From UMGS363 sp051881815 (GTDB taxonomy: Bacteria; Bacillota; Clostridia; Oscillospirales; Ruminococcaceae): DNA of 64,000 nucleotides. Under the pieces are notes generated by a model, which worked only from the letters and a program-made list of their open reading frames with translations, was not told the origin of the DNA and did no database searches. The stretch lies in NCBI GenBank assembly GCA_051881815.1, contig JBJEQP010000041.1:1-64000 (forward strand), given 5' to 3'. Below are positions 32,819 through 41,203 of the stretch, piece by piece. The position numbers were made by a program, and so were the translations under genes. Numbering within the stretch: the stretch's first letter is position 1; every line of letters starts with the position of its first letter.

Positions 32819-35209
32819 ATGGCAAAATTTGAAGCCGGTATGGAATCAATGGTCGATATGTATATATTTGAGACCACTTCCCTGCTCGAACAGCTTGACC
32901 AGATACTTATGAAGACGGAGAGCGAGCATTCGTTCTCTTCCGAAGAGATCAACGAGATCTTCAGAACGATGCACACCATCAAGGGTTCGTCTGCGATGAT
33001 GGGACTTGACAATATGTCCAAGCTTGCGCACAGCATCGAGGATATGTTCTATGTTATCCGTGAGGAGAACCCTGTCATCTCCGATATGAATGCGCTTTAC
33101 GATATTCTTTTCTCCGCTTCCGACCTTCTCAAGGCGGAGATCGAGCTTATTCAGGAGGAAGAATACACCGCTACCGACTTTACGCCTGCAATGGATAAGA
33201 TCAAATCCTTTGCTGCAGTACTTAAAGGCGGCACTGCTGCTCCTACACCGCAGGCTGCTCCCGTCGGTGAAGCTGCTCCGGCTCCTGCTGCACAGGCTGC
33301 TCCCGTACAGGCTGCTGCCGGTGAAGGAGATCTTACGACCGTTAAGGTCATCTTTGACGATGACTGCAAGATGGAGAATCTCCGTGCACTTCTCGTTGTA
33401 AACAAGATCGCAGAGGACTGCGAAAAGCTTGAATATATACCTGCCGATATCGAAACAAATCCCGAAACTGCAAAGGATATCATTGAAAACGGCTTTATCA
33501 TCAAGTTCAAGCCCTGCTCCGATATGGATATCGACGGAGTTATCGGACTTATCGGCGAATGCACGAACGTTAAGTCCTATCAGATCGTTGAAAGAGGACG
33601 TGCCGTAGAGCTTGTCGGAAAAATAAATGTCAAGGTAACGTTTGAAGAAGAGTGCAAAATGGAAAATCTCCGTGCGCTCATCGTTATCAACAACATCAGG
33701 GACAAGTGCAAGTCTGTTTCCTATGAGCCTGCCGATATCGAAGAAAATTCCGCAACTGCACAGACTATCATCGACAATGGATTTATGATACATTTTGAAT
33801 CGGACGCTCCGAAGGATGTTATCCGTGCGATAAACGGCAGCCCGAACGTTAAATGCTGCGAGGTCCTTTCCTCCGACAGCACTCCTGCCGCACCTGCTGC
33901 TGCACAGTCTGCTCCTGCATCGTCCGCACCTGCAAAGGCTGCAGCTCCTGCTGCTGCACAGTCTGCCGCACAGCCCGAAAAGAAGTCGGTTGAACAGATC
34001 AACAATATGCTCGGAAACAAGGGCTCGGGCGCAAAGCAGTCGCTTATTTCCGTAAACCTTAACAAGCTTGATACGCTTCTTGACCTTGTAGGCGAAATTG
34101 TTATAACCGAAGCTATGGTAACATCCAATCCCGATCTGAAGGGACTCCGCCTTGACAACTTCCAGAAATCCGCACGTCAGCTCCGAAAGCTCAACTCCGA
34201 GCTTCAGGATACCGTTATGTCGATACGAATGGTGCCTATTTCCGGCGCATTCAACAAGATGACCCGTATCGTCCGTGATATGAAGGTCAAGCTCGGCAAG
34301 GATGTTGACCTTATTTTTGAGGGTGAAGAAACAGAAGTTGATAAGTCCATCATCGACCAGCTCAACGATCCTCTTATGCACATGGTAAGAAACTCAATGG
34401 ATCACGGCATCGAGGACAATGTTGAAGACCGAATCGCAAGAGGCAAGCCTGCAAAGGGCAAGATAACACTCTCCGCATACAATTCCTCCAACGAAGTAAT
34501 CATCGTTGTTGCCGACGACGGCGCAGGAATCAATGCGCAGAAGGTCGTTGAAAAGGCTGAAAAGAACGGACTTCTCACAAAGCCTATCAGCGAATATACT
34601 GATAAGGAAATCTACAATATGATAATGCTCCCCGGCTTCTCCACCAACGAGCAGGTCACCGAATACTCGGGCAGAGGCGTCGGAATGGACGTTGTAAAGA
34701 AGAACATCGAAAAGGTCGGCGGCTCTGTTTCCGTTGATTCAAAGTGGGGCGAAGGAAGCAGCTTCATCATCAAGATCCCTCTCTCGCTCTCTATCGTTGA
34801 CGGTATGGAAGTATCGGTCGGTCAGTCTATCTTCACTATCCCGATCAATTCCATCAGAGAATCGTTCAAGGTAAAGCCGAATCAGCTTATCAAGGACACG
34901 GACGGCAGCGAAATGATCATGATAAGAGGAGAATGCTTCCCGCTTATCAGACTTTATGATATCTACGACCTTGAACCGAAGACGAAGGATCTTTACGAGG
35001 GCATCGTGATCCTCGCCGAAGCAGAGGGCAAGTGTGCCTGCATCTTTGCCGATGAGCTTATCGGTGAACAGCAGGTAGTTGTCAAGCCGTTCTCGTCGCT
35101 TCTCAACAACTTCAATGTCAAGCAGAACGGTATGGCAGGCTGCTCTATCCTCGGTGACGGTTCGATCACTATCATTCTCGATGTGGCAAACATTCTCGGC
35201 GGATTTTAA
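32819..35209 (+). CDS. cheA: Chemotaxis histidine kinase CheA with two P2 domains
   Basis: A 796-residue kinase that reads chemoreceptors and passes phosphate to CheY and CheB. Domain order is P1 HPt (1-130, phospho-His52 in FRTMHTIKGSSAMMG), Ala/Pro linker, two similar P2-type domains (about 167-255 and 265-350, each opening VKV.F...CKMENLRAL), a second Ala/Pro linker, P3 dimerisation (about 405-470), P4 ATPase (about 475-650: HMVRNSMDHGIE, DDGAGI, GRGVGMDVV) and P5 CheW-like. ATG 32819 follows AGGTAGGTG. The duplicate P2 is uncommon. It heads an operon with cheW, cheR and cheB. Confidence 0.96.
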   Translation: MAKFEAGMESMVDMYIFETTSLLEQLDQILMKTESEHSFSSEEINEIFRTMHTIKGSSAMMGLDNMSKLAHSIEDMFYVIREENPVISDMNALYDILFSASDLLKAEIELIQEEEYTATDFTPAMDKIKSFAAVLKGGTAAPTPQAAPVGEAAPAPAAQAAPVQAAAGEGDLTTVKVIFDDDCKMENLRALLVVNKIAEDCEKLEYIPADIETNPETAKDIIENGFIIKFKPCSDMDIDGVIGLIGECTNVKSYQIVERGRAVELVGKINVKVTFEEECKMENLRALIVINNIRDKCKSVSYEPADIEENSATAQTIIDNGFMIHFESDAPKDVIRAINGSPNVKCCEVLSSDSTPAAPAAAQSAPASSAPAKAAAPAAAQSAAQPEKKSVEQINNMLGNKGSGAKQSLISVNLNKLDTLLDLVGEIVITEAMVTSNPDLKGLRLDNFQKSARQLRKLNSELQDTVMSIRMVPISGAFNKMTRIVRDMKVKLGKDVDLIFEGEETEVDKSIIDQLNDPLMHMVRNSMDHGIEDNVEDRIARGKPAKGKITLSAYNSSNEVIIVVADDGAGINAQKVVEKAEKNGLLTKPISEYTDKEIYNMIMLPGFSTNEQVTEYSGRGVGMDVVKKNIEKVGGSVSVDSKWGEGSSFIIKIPLSLSIVDGMEVSVGQSIFTIPINSIRESFKVKPNQLIKDTDGSEMIMIRGECFPLIRLYDIYDLEPKTKDLYEGIVILAEAEGKCACIFADELIGEQQVVVKPFSSLLNNFNVKQNGMAGCSILGDGSITIILDVANILGGF

Positions 35210-35297
35210 TATCAGCCATATATGATAAAGAGCTTACGGGCAGCTCTTATGCCGATCTCGGTATTCAGCCCGAATAACTCAAAGGAAGATGAATATA

Positions 35298-35771
35298 ATG
35301 AGCGATGAAATTTATACCGCCGAAAAGAAAAAGACCTTTACCGCAGACGGCACAGAGATCCTTTTCTTCACTATCGGTGAAAAGACATACGGTATCGAGA
35401 TCGAATTTATCAACGAGATCATAAGCATTGAACAGATAACAGTCGTTCCGAAGATACCCGATTATATAAAGGGCGTTATCAACCTTAGAGGTAAGATCGT
35501 TCCCGTTATCAGCATCAGGAAGCGCTTCGGAATGGAAGAGATACCCTATGACGACAGGACCTGTATCATCGTCCTTGAATTTGAGAGCGGCGAGCAGGTG
35601 GGTGTCATCGTCGACCGTGTTCAGGAAGTCATCGTTGTCGATAAGAGCATTATCAGCAAGGTGCCCGACAGCAAGAACGTCAACGCTAACCACTATATCA
35701 AGAACATTATCAACTTCGAGGATGAAATAAAGCTTCTACTTGATTGTCATAAGCTTGTTTCAAACGAATAA
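35298..35771 (+). CDS. cheW: Chemotaxis coupling protein CheW
   Basis: A 157-residue SH3-like adaptor that links chemoreceptors to CheA. It has the core EFINEIISIEQITVVPKIPDYIKGVINLRG, matched to the family's central strands, and GVIVDRVQEVI. ATG 35298 is 11 bases after AAAGGAAG; a closer ATG at 35289 is less well placed. The gene lies between cheA and cheR in the same direction. Confidence 0.93.
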   Translation: MSDEIYTAEKKKTFTADGTEILFFTIGEKTYGIEIEFINEIISIEQITVVPKIPDYIKGVINLRGKIVPVISIRKRFGMEEIPYDDRTCIIVLEFESGEQVGVIVDRVQEVIVVDKSIISKVPDSKNVNANHYIKNIINFEDEIKLLLDCHKLVSNE

Positions 35772-35804
35772 CCTTGAAGAATATTTCTTACGGAGCAAAA
35801 TAAA

Positions 35805-36617
35805 ATGCTGCTTAAACTTACAGATGATGATTTTAACCGTCTTGTAGCTTTTATGAAGAAAAACTACGGGATAAACCTTGAAAAGAAAAGAGTTCTTATC
35901 GAAGGCAGACTTTCCAATATGGTCACTTCCCGCGGATTCAAGTCCTTCAAGGAGTTCATCGACTTCGCTTTTGCCGATAAAACGGGCAAGGAAACTATGC
36001 AGCTTGTCAATAAGCTGACTACGAACCACACATATTTTATGCGTGAACCCGAACATTTTGAATATCTGAAAACCGAGCTTCTGCCTTATTTTGAAAAGAC
36101 TAATAAGGACAAAACGCTCAACGTCTGGTGCGCCGCTTCATCAACGGGTCAGGAGCCTTATACGCTTGCGATGACGATAGATGAGTATTTTGCAGGCAAG
36201 GGCTGGGTCATCCGCCTGCTTGCGACCGACCTTGATACGGACGTCCTGGCTGCGGCTTCCTCGGGAGTTTACACAGCCGATCAGATGAAGGATGTTCCTG
36301 CCGCTTGGGTGACTAAATACTTTACCAAGCTTGACGCAAACACTTATCAGGCGTCGGATAAGCTGCGCAGGATGATCGAATTCCGTCAGTTCAACCTTAT
36401 GGATAACATCCCTGCCGGAAGGAAATACGACCTTATAAGCTGTCGCAACGTTATGATCTATTTTGAAATGGACACAAAAAATGCCCTTGTCGAAAGATTT
36501 TACGATGTGACAAAGGAAGGCGGCTATCTTTATGTCGGACACGCCGAAAGCGTAGGCAAAGGCACTCGCTACACCTACATAAAGCCTGCGGTTTACAGAA
36601 GAATTTCAAAGGTATGA
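35805..36617 (+). CDS. cheR: Chemoreceptor methyltransferase CheR
   Basis: A 270-residue S-adenosylmethionine-dependent enzyme that methylates glutamates on chemoreceptors. A small N-terminal helical domain (1-75, ending LTTNHTYFMREPEHF) is followed by the catalytic Rossmann domain with WCAASSTGQEPYTLAM (AdoMet-binding) and DLISCRNVMIYF. A GGAG ribosome site is upstream. CheB, the matching demethylase, follows 30 bases later, giving a complete adaptation pair for the chemoreceptor at 14459-15814. Confidence 0.95.
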   Translation: MLLKLTDDDFNRLVAFMKKNYGINLEKKRVLIEGRLSNMVTSRGFKSFKEFIDFAFADKTGKETMQLVNKLTTNHTYFMREPEHFEYLKTELLPYFEKTNKDKTLNVWCAASSTGQEPYTLAMTIDEYFAGKGWVIRLLATDLDTDVLAAASSGVYTADQMKDVPAAWVTKYFTKLDANTYQASDKLRRMIEFRQFNLMDNIPAGRKYDLISCRNVMIYFEMDTKNALVERFYDVTKEGGYLYVGHAESVGKGTRYTYIKPAVYRRISKV

Positions 36618-36647
36618 TCGGCGCAATGCTGACTTTATTGCAATAAT

Positions 36648-37757
36648 ATGAGTATTAAAAAGAAAAAACTTATGATCGTCGATGATTCACGGCTATTCAG
36701 AGAGGCGCTTGCGCAGAAGCTTTCCGAAAGCCGATCGCTTGAAGTTGTCGGCACCGCTGTCGACGCTTTTGAAGCAAAGGACATGGTGAACGAGCTAAAA
36801 CCCGATGTTATGATAATCGACGTTGAAATGCCCAAAATAAACGGCTTTGAGTTCGTTAAGGAGCTTATGGAGCAGTATCCCGTGCCGTGCATAATGGTGA
36901 CCTCGAATACGAATTTCTCCGAAGCCGATGCAAAGCGTGCAGGTGCTGCCGATCTTATGTTCAAGCCGAGCAGAAACAAGGATTTTGCAACGTTTACGAG
37001 CCTGCTGGCAACGAAAGCCATTATTGCGGCAGGAAATCCCGAAAATTACAAAAAAAGACCTTCCCATAGGGAGGACGGACTTGCCGCTGCATCGGAAAAG
37101 CCTGCGAATGCGATGAAAAAGGCTGTTCCCGAGCTTCCCGACAAGGCAGATATACCTATGCTCGACAAACGTGCCGCAGAGGGCTATGTTGTGGCTCTCG
37201 GCGCTTCGACGGGAGGAACGGACGCACTCGAATGTGTGATAAAAGCTTTCCCCGACAATATGCCGCCGATCGTTGTCGTTCAGCATATGCCGCCCGTTTT
37301 TACACGGATGTATGCGGAACGCCTCGACAAAAGCTGTGCCGTAAATGTGCGTGAAGCCGTTGACGGTGACAGAGTACGTCAGGGTGACTGCATAATCGGC
37401 GCAGGCGGAGTTCAGCTTGAACTGAAAAAAGACTCCAAAGGCTACTATGTGAAATGCTACGAGGGCGAAAAGGTCTCGGGACATTGTCCGTCGGTCGATG
37501 TGCTTTTCAGCAGCGTTGCCGAAGCGTCCGGAGCTAAGACCGCTGCCGCACTTCTCACGGGAATGGGTGCGGACGGTGCAAAGGGACTGCTGAAGATCCA
37601 TAAGAAGGGCGCTTACACTATCGGTCAGGACAAGGAAAGCTGCGTTGTTTACGGTATGCCTATGGAAGCATACAAGCTCGGTGCTTGCACGGAGCAGCTT
37701 CCGCTAAATAAGATAGGAGCGGCGCTCGTTCACAAGCTTGCGACAGGTTGGAAATGA
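36648..37757 (+). CDS. cheB: Protein-glutamate methylesterase CheB
   Basis: A 369-residue response regulator-esterase that removes methyl groups from chemoreceptors. The receiver (1-125) has Asp12-Asp13 and phospho-Asp58. A variable linker leads to the esterase with the catalytic triad Ser187 (GASTGG), His213 (VQHMPP) and Asp309 (GMGADG). It is the last gene of the cheAWRB operon. CheD and CheC homologues are not present next to it, though a CheX-type phosphatase is encoded at 21246. No clear ribosome site is seen, so translation may depend on coupling to cheR. Confidence 0.95.
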   Translation: MSIKKKKLMIVDDSRLFREALAQKLSESRSLEVVGTAVDAFEAKDMVNELKPDVMIIDVEMPKINGFEFVKELMEQYPVPCIMVTSNTNFSEADAKRAGAADLMFKPSRNKDFATFTSLLATKAIIAAGNPENYKKRPSHREDGLAAASEKPANAMKKAVPELPDKADIPMLDKRAAEGYVVALGASTGGTDALECVIKAFPDNMPPIVVVQHMPPVFTRMYAERLDKSCAVNVREAVDGDRVRQGDCIIGAGGVQLELKKDSKGYYVKCYEGEKVSGHCPSVDVLFSSVAEASGAKTAAALLTGMGADGAKGLLKIHKKGAYTIGQDKESCVVYGMPMEAYKLGACTEQLPLNKIGAALVHKLATGWK

Positions 37758-37768
37758 TATAAAAAATC

Positions 37769-37803
37769 AGCCGCATATCCTTTTATCGGGGATATGCGGC
37801 TTT
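37769..37803. terminator. Terminator of the che operon
   Basis: AGCCGCATATCC pairs with GGATATGCGGCT, followed by TTGGTTTTG. It also faces the convergent small membrane-protein gene. Confidence 0.85.
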
Positions 37804-37822
37804 GGTTTTGTTTGGAAGAGAA

Positions 37823-38107
37823 TCAGAAATCCACTTCGTCGCTTGCGGGAGCTTCCTCTGCTTCGGGAGCAGGAGCAGCTGCAGGCTCGTCTGAATCGAG
37901 CTTGTCAAGTTCTTCCGCAGTTTCGCAGGAATCACAATCGCAATCGCTGTCACAATCACAGCAATCATCGAAGTACATCTCGTCATCATCGTCAAAATCG
38001 TAGTCGTACTGTTCAAGCTCTTCGTGCTTCTTCATTGCATATACAGCGGCTGCTGCGCCTGCTGCGGCGGAAACCAATGCGAGAAATGCTGCGCCTAAAC
38101 CTTTCAT
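37823..38107 (-). CDS. Small membrane protein with Asp/Cys-rich tail
   Basis: A 94-residue protein with one N-terminal membrane helix (GLGAAFLALVSAAAGAAAAVY), then a strikingly acidic segment containing DFDDDDEMYFDDCCDCDSDC and further Cys and Asp, and an Ala/Pro/Glu tail. The six Cys amid Asp suggest metal binding or charge-based anchoring; I know no family. ATG 38107 follows AAAGGAG. Its leader contains a palindrome (CAGGTGATCATTAACACCTG near 38147-38166) that may be an operator. Confidence 0.7.
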   Translation of the reverse strand: MKGLGAAFLALVSAAAGAAAAVYAMKKHEELEQYDYDFDDDDEMYFDDCCDCDSDCDCDSCETAEELDKLDSDEPAAAPAPEAEEAPASDEVDF

Positions 38108-38283
38108 ATTAAACAACTCCTTTTTATTGTCAAATTTTTAAAATGTCAGGTGATCATTAACACCTGTCTATATGTTTATTATTATAACACATAAGCTTTA
38201 AAAATACAACATTTTTTCGGGAGAATGACAAATTATTTTTATTCAGACTGCAATTTTTCGACAAATATATACAAATTGTAATT

Positions 38284-38721
38284 TTATTCTTCCGGCAGTT
38301 CGTGAAGATCGTCGTGTTCGGGCTGCTTTCCGATGATCGGCTCCGGGTCGATGCCGTTGCGTTTGTAGTAATCGGTGAGTGCGGAACGTACAGCCTGCTC
38401 TGCAAGAACGGAACAGTGTATCTTCTGCGGCGGAAGTCCTTCAAGCGCCTCAACAACTGCCTTGTTTGTAAGGCTCAAAGCGTTTTCGATTGACTTTCCC
38501 TTTATCATCTCGGTTGCAATGGACGATGTTGCGACAGCAGCACCGCAGCCGAAGGTCTTGAACTTGCAGTCGGTGATAGTATCGCCGTCCACCTTGATAT
38601 ACATTTTCATGATATCGCCGCACTTGGCATTTCCGACCTCGCCGACGCCGTCTGCGTCCTCTATTTCACCAACATTTCTTGGATTTGCGAAATGATCCAT
38701 AACTTTATCGCTGTATAACAT
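38284..38721 (-). CDS. iscU: Iron-sulfur cluster scaffold protein IscU/NifU type
   Basis: A 145-residue scaffold on which 2Fe-2S clusters are built. It has the three ligand Cys regions: EVGNAKCGD, FKTFGCGAA and KIHCSVLAEQAV, plus the N-terminal YSDKVMDHFANPRNVG. AAGGAGGT directly precedes the ATG at 38721, five bases after the iscS stop, so the open frame extending upstream is only a read-through of iscS in another phase. It forms a pair with the cysteine desulfurase. No iscR, iscA or fdx is next to them, as is usual in Clostridia. Confidence 0.94.
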   Translation of the reverse strand: MLYSDKVMDHFANPRNVGEIEDADGVGEVGNAKCGDIMKMYIKVDGDTITDCKFKTFGCGAAVATSSIATEMIKGKSIENALSLTNKAVVEALEGLPPQKIHCSVLAEQAVRSALTDYYKRNGIDPEPIIGKQPEHDDLHELPEE

Positions 38722-38726
38722 AAAAT

Positions 38727-39959
38727 TTACCTCCTTGATGTGATTTCCGAAACGAACGGAAGAAGCTTCTTCGTATGCTCCTTGCCGCTGATAATGTCTT
38801 CCCAGAGCGGTGACATATTTCTCAAACGTGTTACCACGTCCTTGACCGCTTCGATAATGTAATCTGCGTCCTCGTCCGTTATGTCCTCGCCGAGTGAAAG
38901 ACGGAGAGAACCGTGTGCGACCTCGTGCGGAAGTCCGAGCGAAAGCAGAACGTGTGAAGGGTCGAGCGAACCCGATGTGCAGGCGGAACCGCTTGAAGCG
39001 CAAATTCCCTTGCTGTCGAGAAGAAGCAGGAGAGCTTCCCCCTCAACGCCGAGGAAGGATATGTTTATATTGGACGGAAGGCGCTTTTCACGATCGCCGT
39101 TGAGCCTTGTTCCCTCAATAGTGAGGATGCCGTCAATTATCCTGTTGCGTATCCTTGCAAGACGTTCGCCCTTTTCAACGATGTCAGCGCAAGCGTCCGT
39201 GACAGCAGTTCCAAGTCCTGCGATCGCAGGAACATTCTCCGTTCCGGAGCGTTTTCCTCGTTCCTGACCTCCGCCAAAGATAAGGTTCGGTAAGGGGATG
39301 CCCTTTTTGACATAGAGAAGTCCGACGCCCTTTTGTGCGTGTATCTTATGACCCGAAAGGGAGAGCATATCAATGTTCTGTTCGGTGACATTGATCGGAA
39401 CGTGACCGACTGCCTGAACAGCGTCCGTGTGGAAAAGAACGCCCTTTTCACGGCATATAGCGCCGATCTCGGGGATGGGCTGGATAGTGCCGATCTCATT
39501 GTTTGCATACATTATCGTAACAAGGGCAGTCTTATCGGTGATAGCCTCGGCGACCTGTGAGGGAGAGATTATGCCGTTTTCGCCGACGGGGAGATAAGTC
39601 ACCGTGAAGCCGTGCTTTTCAAGGTAAGCGCAGGTGTGAAGAACAGCGTGATGCTCGAAAGATGTCGTGATGATGTGGTTCTTTCCCTTTGCGGCAAGGC
39701 GCTCTGCGGTCGAACGTATCGCCCAGTTGTCGCTCTCTGTTCCGCAGCTTGTGAAGAATATTTCGCTCGGAGTGCAGCCGAGAGCCGCAGCAGCCTTTTC
39801 ACGGGCTTCTTCGATGACTTTTTGTGCGTCACGGCCGAGCTTGTAGATGCTTGACGGATTGCCGAACTGTTCCGTGAGATACGGCAGCATAGTTTTCAGA
39901 ACATTTTCGGAAACAGCCGTTGTTGCGGCGTTGTCCGCATATATATAACGTTTTTCCAT
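38727..39959 (-). CDS. iscS: Cysteine desulfurase, IscS/NifS type
   Basis: A 410-residue pyridoxal-phosphate enzyme that takes sulfur from cysteine for Fe-S clusters and tRNA thiolation. Motifs are YADNAATTAV, TSFEHHAVLH, the PLP Lys in SLSGHKIHAQKGVG and the catalytic Cys loop CASSGSACTSG. GAGGA lies upstream of ATG 39959. IscU follows immediately. A second, less typical desulfurase-like gene is at 13259, and a possible sulfur user is the rhodanese-TtcA protein at 25215. The 184-base gap upstream shows a TATAAT-like box near 40022 and no gene. Confidence 0.95.
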   Translation of the reverse strand: MEKRYIYADNAATTAVSENVLKTMLPYLTEQFGNPSSIYKLGRDAQKVIEEAREKAAAALGCTPSEIFFTSCGTESDNWAIRSTAERLAAKGKNHIITTSFEHHAVLHTCAYLEKHGFTVTYLPVGENGIISPSQVAEAITDKTALVTIMYANNEIGTIQPIPEIGAICREKGVLFHTDAVQAVGHVPINVTEQNIDMLSLSGHKIHAQKGVGLLYVKKGIPLPNLIFGGGQERGKRSGTENVPAIAGLGTAVTDACADIVEKGERLARIRNRIIDGILTIEGTRLNGDREKRLPSNINISFLGVEGEALLLLLDSKGICASSGSACTSGSLDPSHVLLSLGLPHEVAHGSLRLSLGEDITDEDADYIIEAVKDVVTRLRNMSPLWEDIISGKEHTKKLLPFVSEITSRR

Positions 39960-40143
39960 AAGATCCTCTTTTCTAACATATTCATAAAGTCTATCTACTT
40001 AATAGGCTATAGAAATATTATATACTGTTTTTATCTATAAATCAAGGGGTTTTGGAAAAAAATTTTGAATACAATCAGGGGGGATCAGTATTAGGTATAA
40101 AACAGCAGATAAAAGCCGCCTCGGATATCAAGGCGGCTTTGGT

Positions 40144-40281
40144 TTAGCTTGCTTTTCCTTTGTCAGATTTGGAATCTGTTGAATTTTCATATTTTTCATT
40201 TAATTTTTTTTCAAGCAGTTCCAATTCGTTGGGATCTTTGGTATCTAAATTACCAAAAGGAACGTTTCTTACTTCTTTCAT
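40144..40281 (-). CDS. 45-residue charged protein downstream of the JAMM gene
   Basis: A 46-codon frame with a strong ribosome site (AAGGAGG eight bases upstream of ATG 40281). It begins MKEVRNVPFGNLDTKDP, is rich in Lys, Glu and Asp, and is likely helical. It lies 12 bases after the JAMM-domain gene, in the same direction, so the two form a unit. I do not recognise it. It could be a partner or a substrate-type small protein. Confidence 0.65.
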   Translation of the reverse strand: MKEVRNVPFGNLDTKDPNELELLEKKLNEKYENSTDSKSDKGKAS

Positions 40282-40293
40282 ACAAATTCCTCC

Positions 40294-40969
40294 TTACATA
40301 AATTTTATGCCGCAGCTGTCACATTTTTTCAGAAATTGTCTGACAACTTCCGCATCTTCATCTTCGCTAAGGACTTTGTGGTCATATTCTTCACGGATCT
40401 CTTTTAAAGCACGGTAAGCTTTTGTAAAGTCATAGCTGTTTGTTTTATACATAACATTGACTTTTCCGGCATTGGAAATAACGGTGATGCCGCCAATATT
40501 ATCATGTAACAATAATACGCCGATATCCGTATATGAAAATATTTTTGTTGTCGGGTGATTATGCAGCAAAAATAATTCTTTTTCGGAACTGTTATTAAAC
40601 ATATCAAGTGCAAACGGATTATTAAAAATATTTACGCTGTTTTCATCACCAAACGCATATTCATATTTAAGAGTATTAGGGGCAAACAGAAATGCAACTT
40701 CGTTACTGTCGTTTTCATATTTGGATTTTGATAGAAGCTCGTGGTGAAGCTCTCTGAATTTTTGATTTTGCTGTTGTGTAAAGTAAGGAATAGCCGGCGG
40801 CTCGGCTTTTGATACAGCCACATCGGTAATAATGATTTTATACTAAACACCATTTAAAATTTGGAAAAAATCAAGCCGACAATCTCGAATATATAGGATT
40901 TCGGCGCAGATTTTTTCCTGTATTTTATTGGTGTTTAGTATTAGCGTCACGAGTTTTAGCCTGCTGCAA
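40294..40969 (-). pseudogene. JAMM-domain gene interrupted near its start by MITE copy D
   Basis: The intact 3' frame (to 40294) encodes a protein with LLHNHPTTKIFSYTDIGVL, the HxH...SxxD motif of JAMM/MPN+ metal proteases (also seen in RadC and phage proteins). A GTG start is possible at 40821, but no ribosome site precedes it. Removing the 100-bp element (40841-40940) and one TTA joins a TTG start at 40969, behind GGGAGG, to this frame without a shift, giving MQQAKTRDAKIIITDVAVSK. A promoter lies just upstream. The gene is therefore probably disrupted; a shorter protein might still be made. Confidence 0.75.
40841..40940. mobile_element. Palindromic MITE-like element, copy D (100 bp)
   Basis: Begins TACTAAACACCA and ends TGGTGTTTAGTA, with direct TTA on both sides (40838-40840, 40941-40943). 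The inner part AAAAAATCAAGCCGAC...GGATTTCGGCGC matches copy E. It interrupts the JAMM-domain gene. Confidence 0.85.
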
Positions 40970-40991
40970 GATACCATTCCTCCCTACATTA

Positions 40992-41019
40992 ATTATACCA
41001 TTTCTTACGCCATTGTCAA
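40992..41019 (-). promoter_or_regulatory. Promoter of the interrupted JAMM gene
   Basis: On the minus strand TTGACA (41014-41019) and TATAAT (40992-40997) with a 16-base spacer, followed by GGGAGG and the TTG start. Confidence 0.75.
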
Positions 41020-41123
41020 GCGGTTCACATAAATTAAACTTTTATATTAGGCTATATTGCAAAATTTACAATAGAGGGCAGTATAACGTCAGTATTGTTT
41101 TGTTCTTTATTTTCCGAAAAGTA

Positions 41124-41152
41124 TGGAAATTCTTCCATAAATATGATATAAT
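41124..41152 (+). promoter_or_regulatory. Probable promoter of the RluA-type gene cluster
   Basis: TGGAAA (41124-41129) and TATAAT (41147-41152), 17 bases apart, lie about 50 bases before the first start. The -35 match is partial. Confidence 0.45.
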
Positions 41153-41203
41153 AATATAAATATATGCAAATATCAGTTTTTAAGCATTAAAAGGCGGTCA
41201 TTT

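Noticed and set aside
32846..34381. Long minus-strand open frame (511 codons) opposite cheA
   Set aside because: It lies wholly opposite cheA in a complementary frame, has low-complexity Cys/Arg/Ser content and no ribosome site. cheA has clear domains.
38722..39003. N-terminal extension of iscU (about 94 residues)
   Set aside because: The extension reads iscS in another frame. AAGGAGGT and the conserved YSDKVMDHF start place the true start at 38721.
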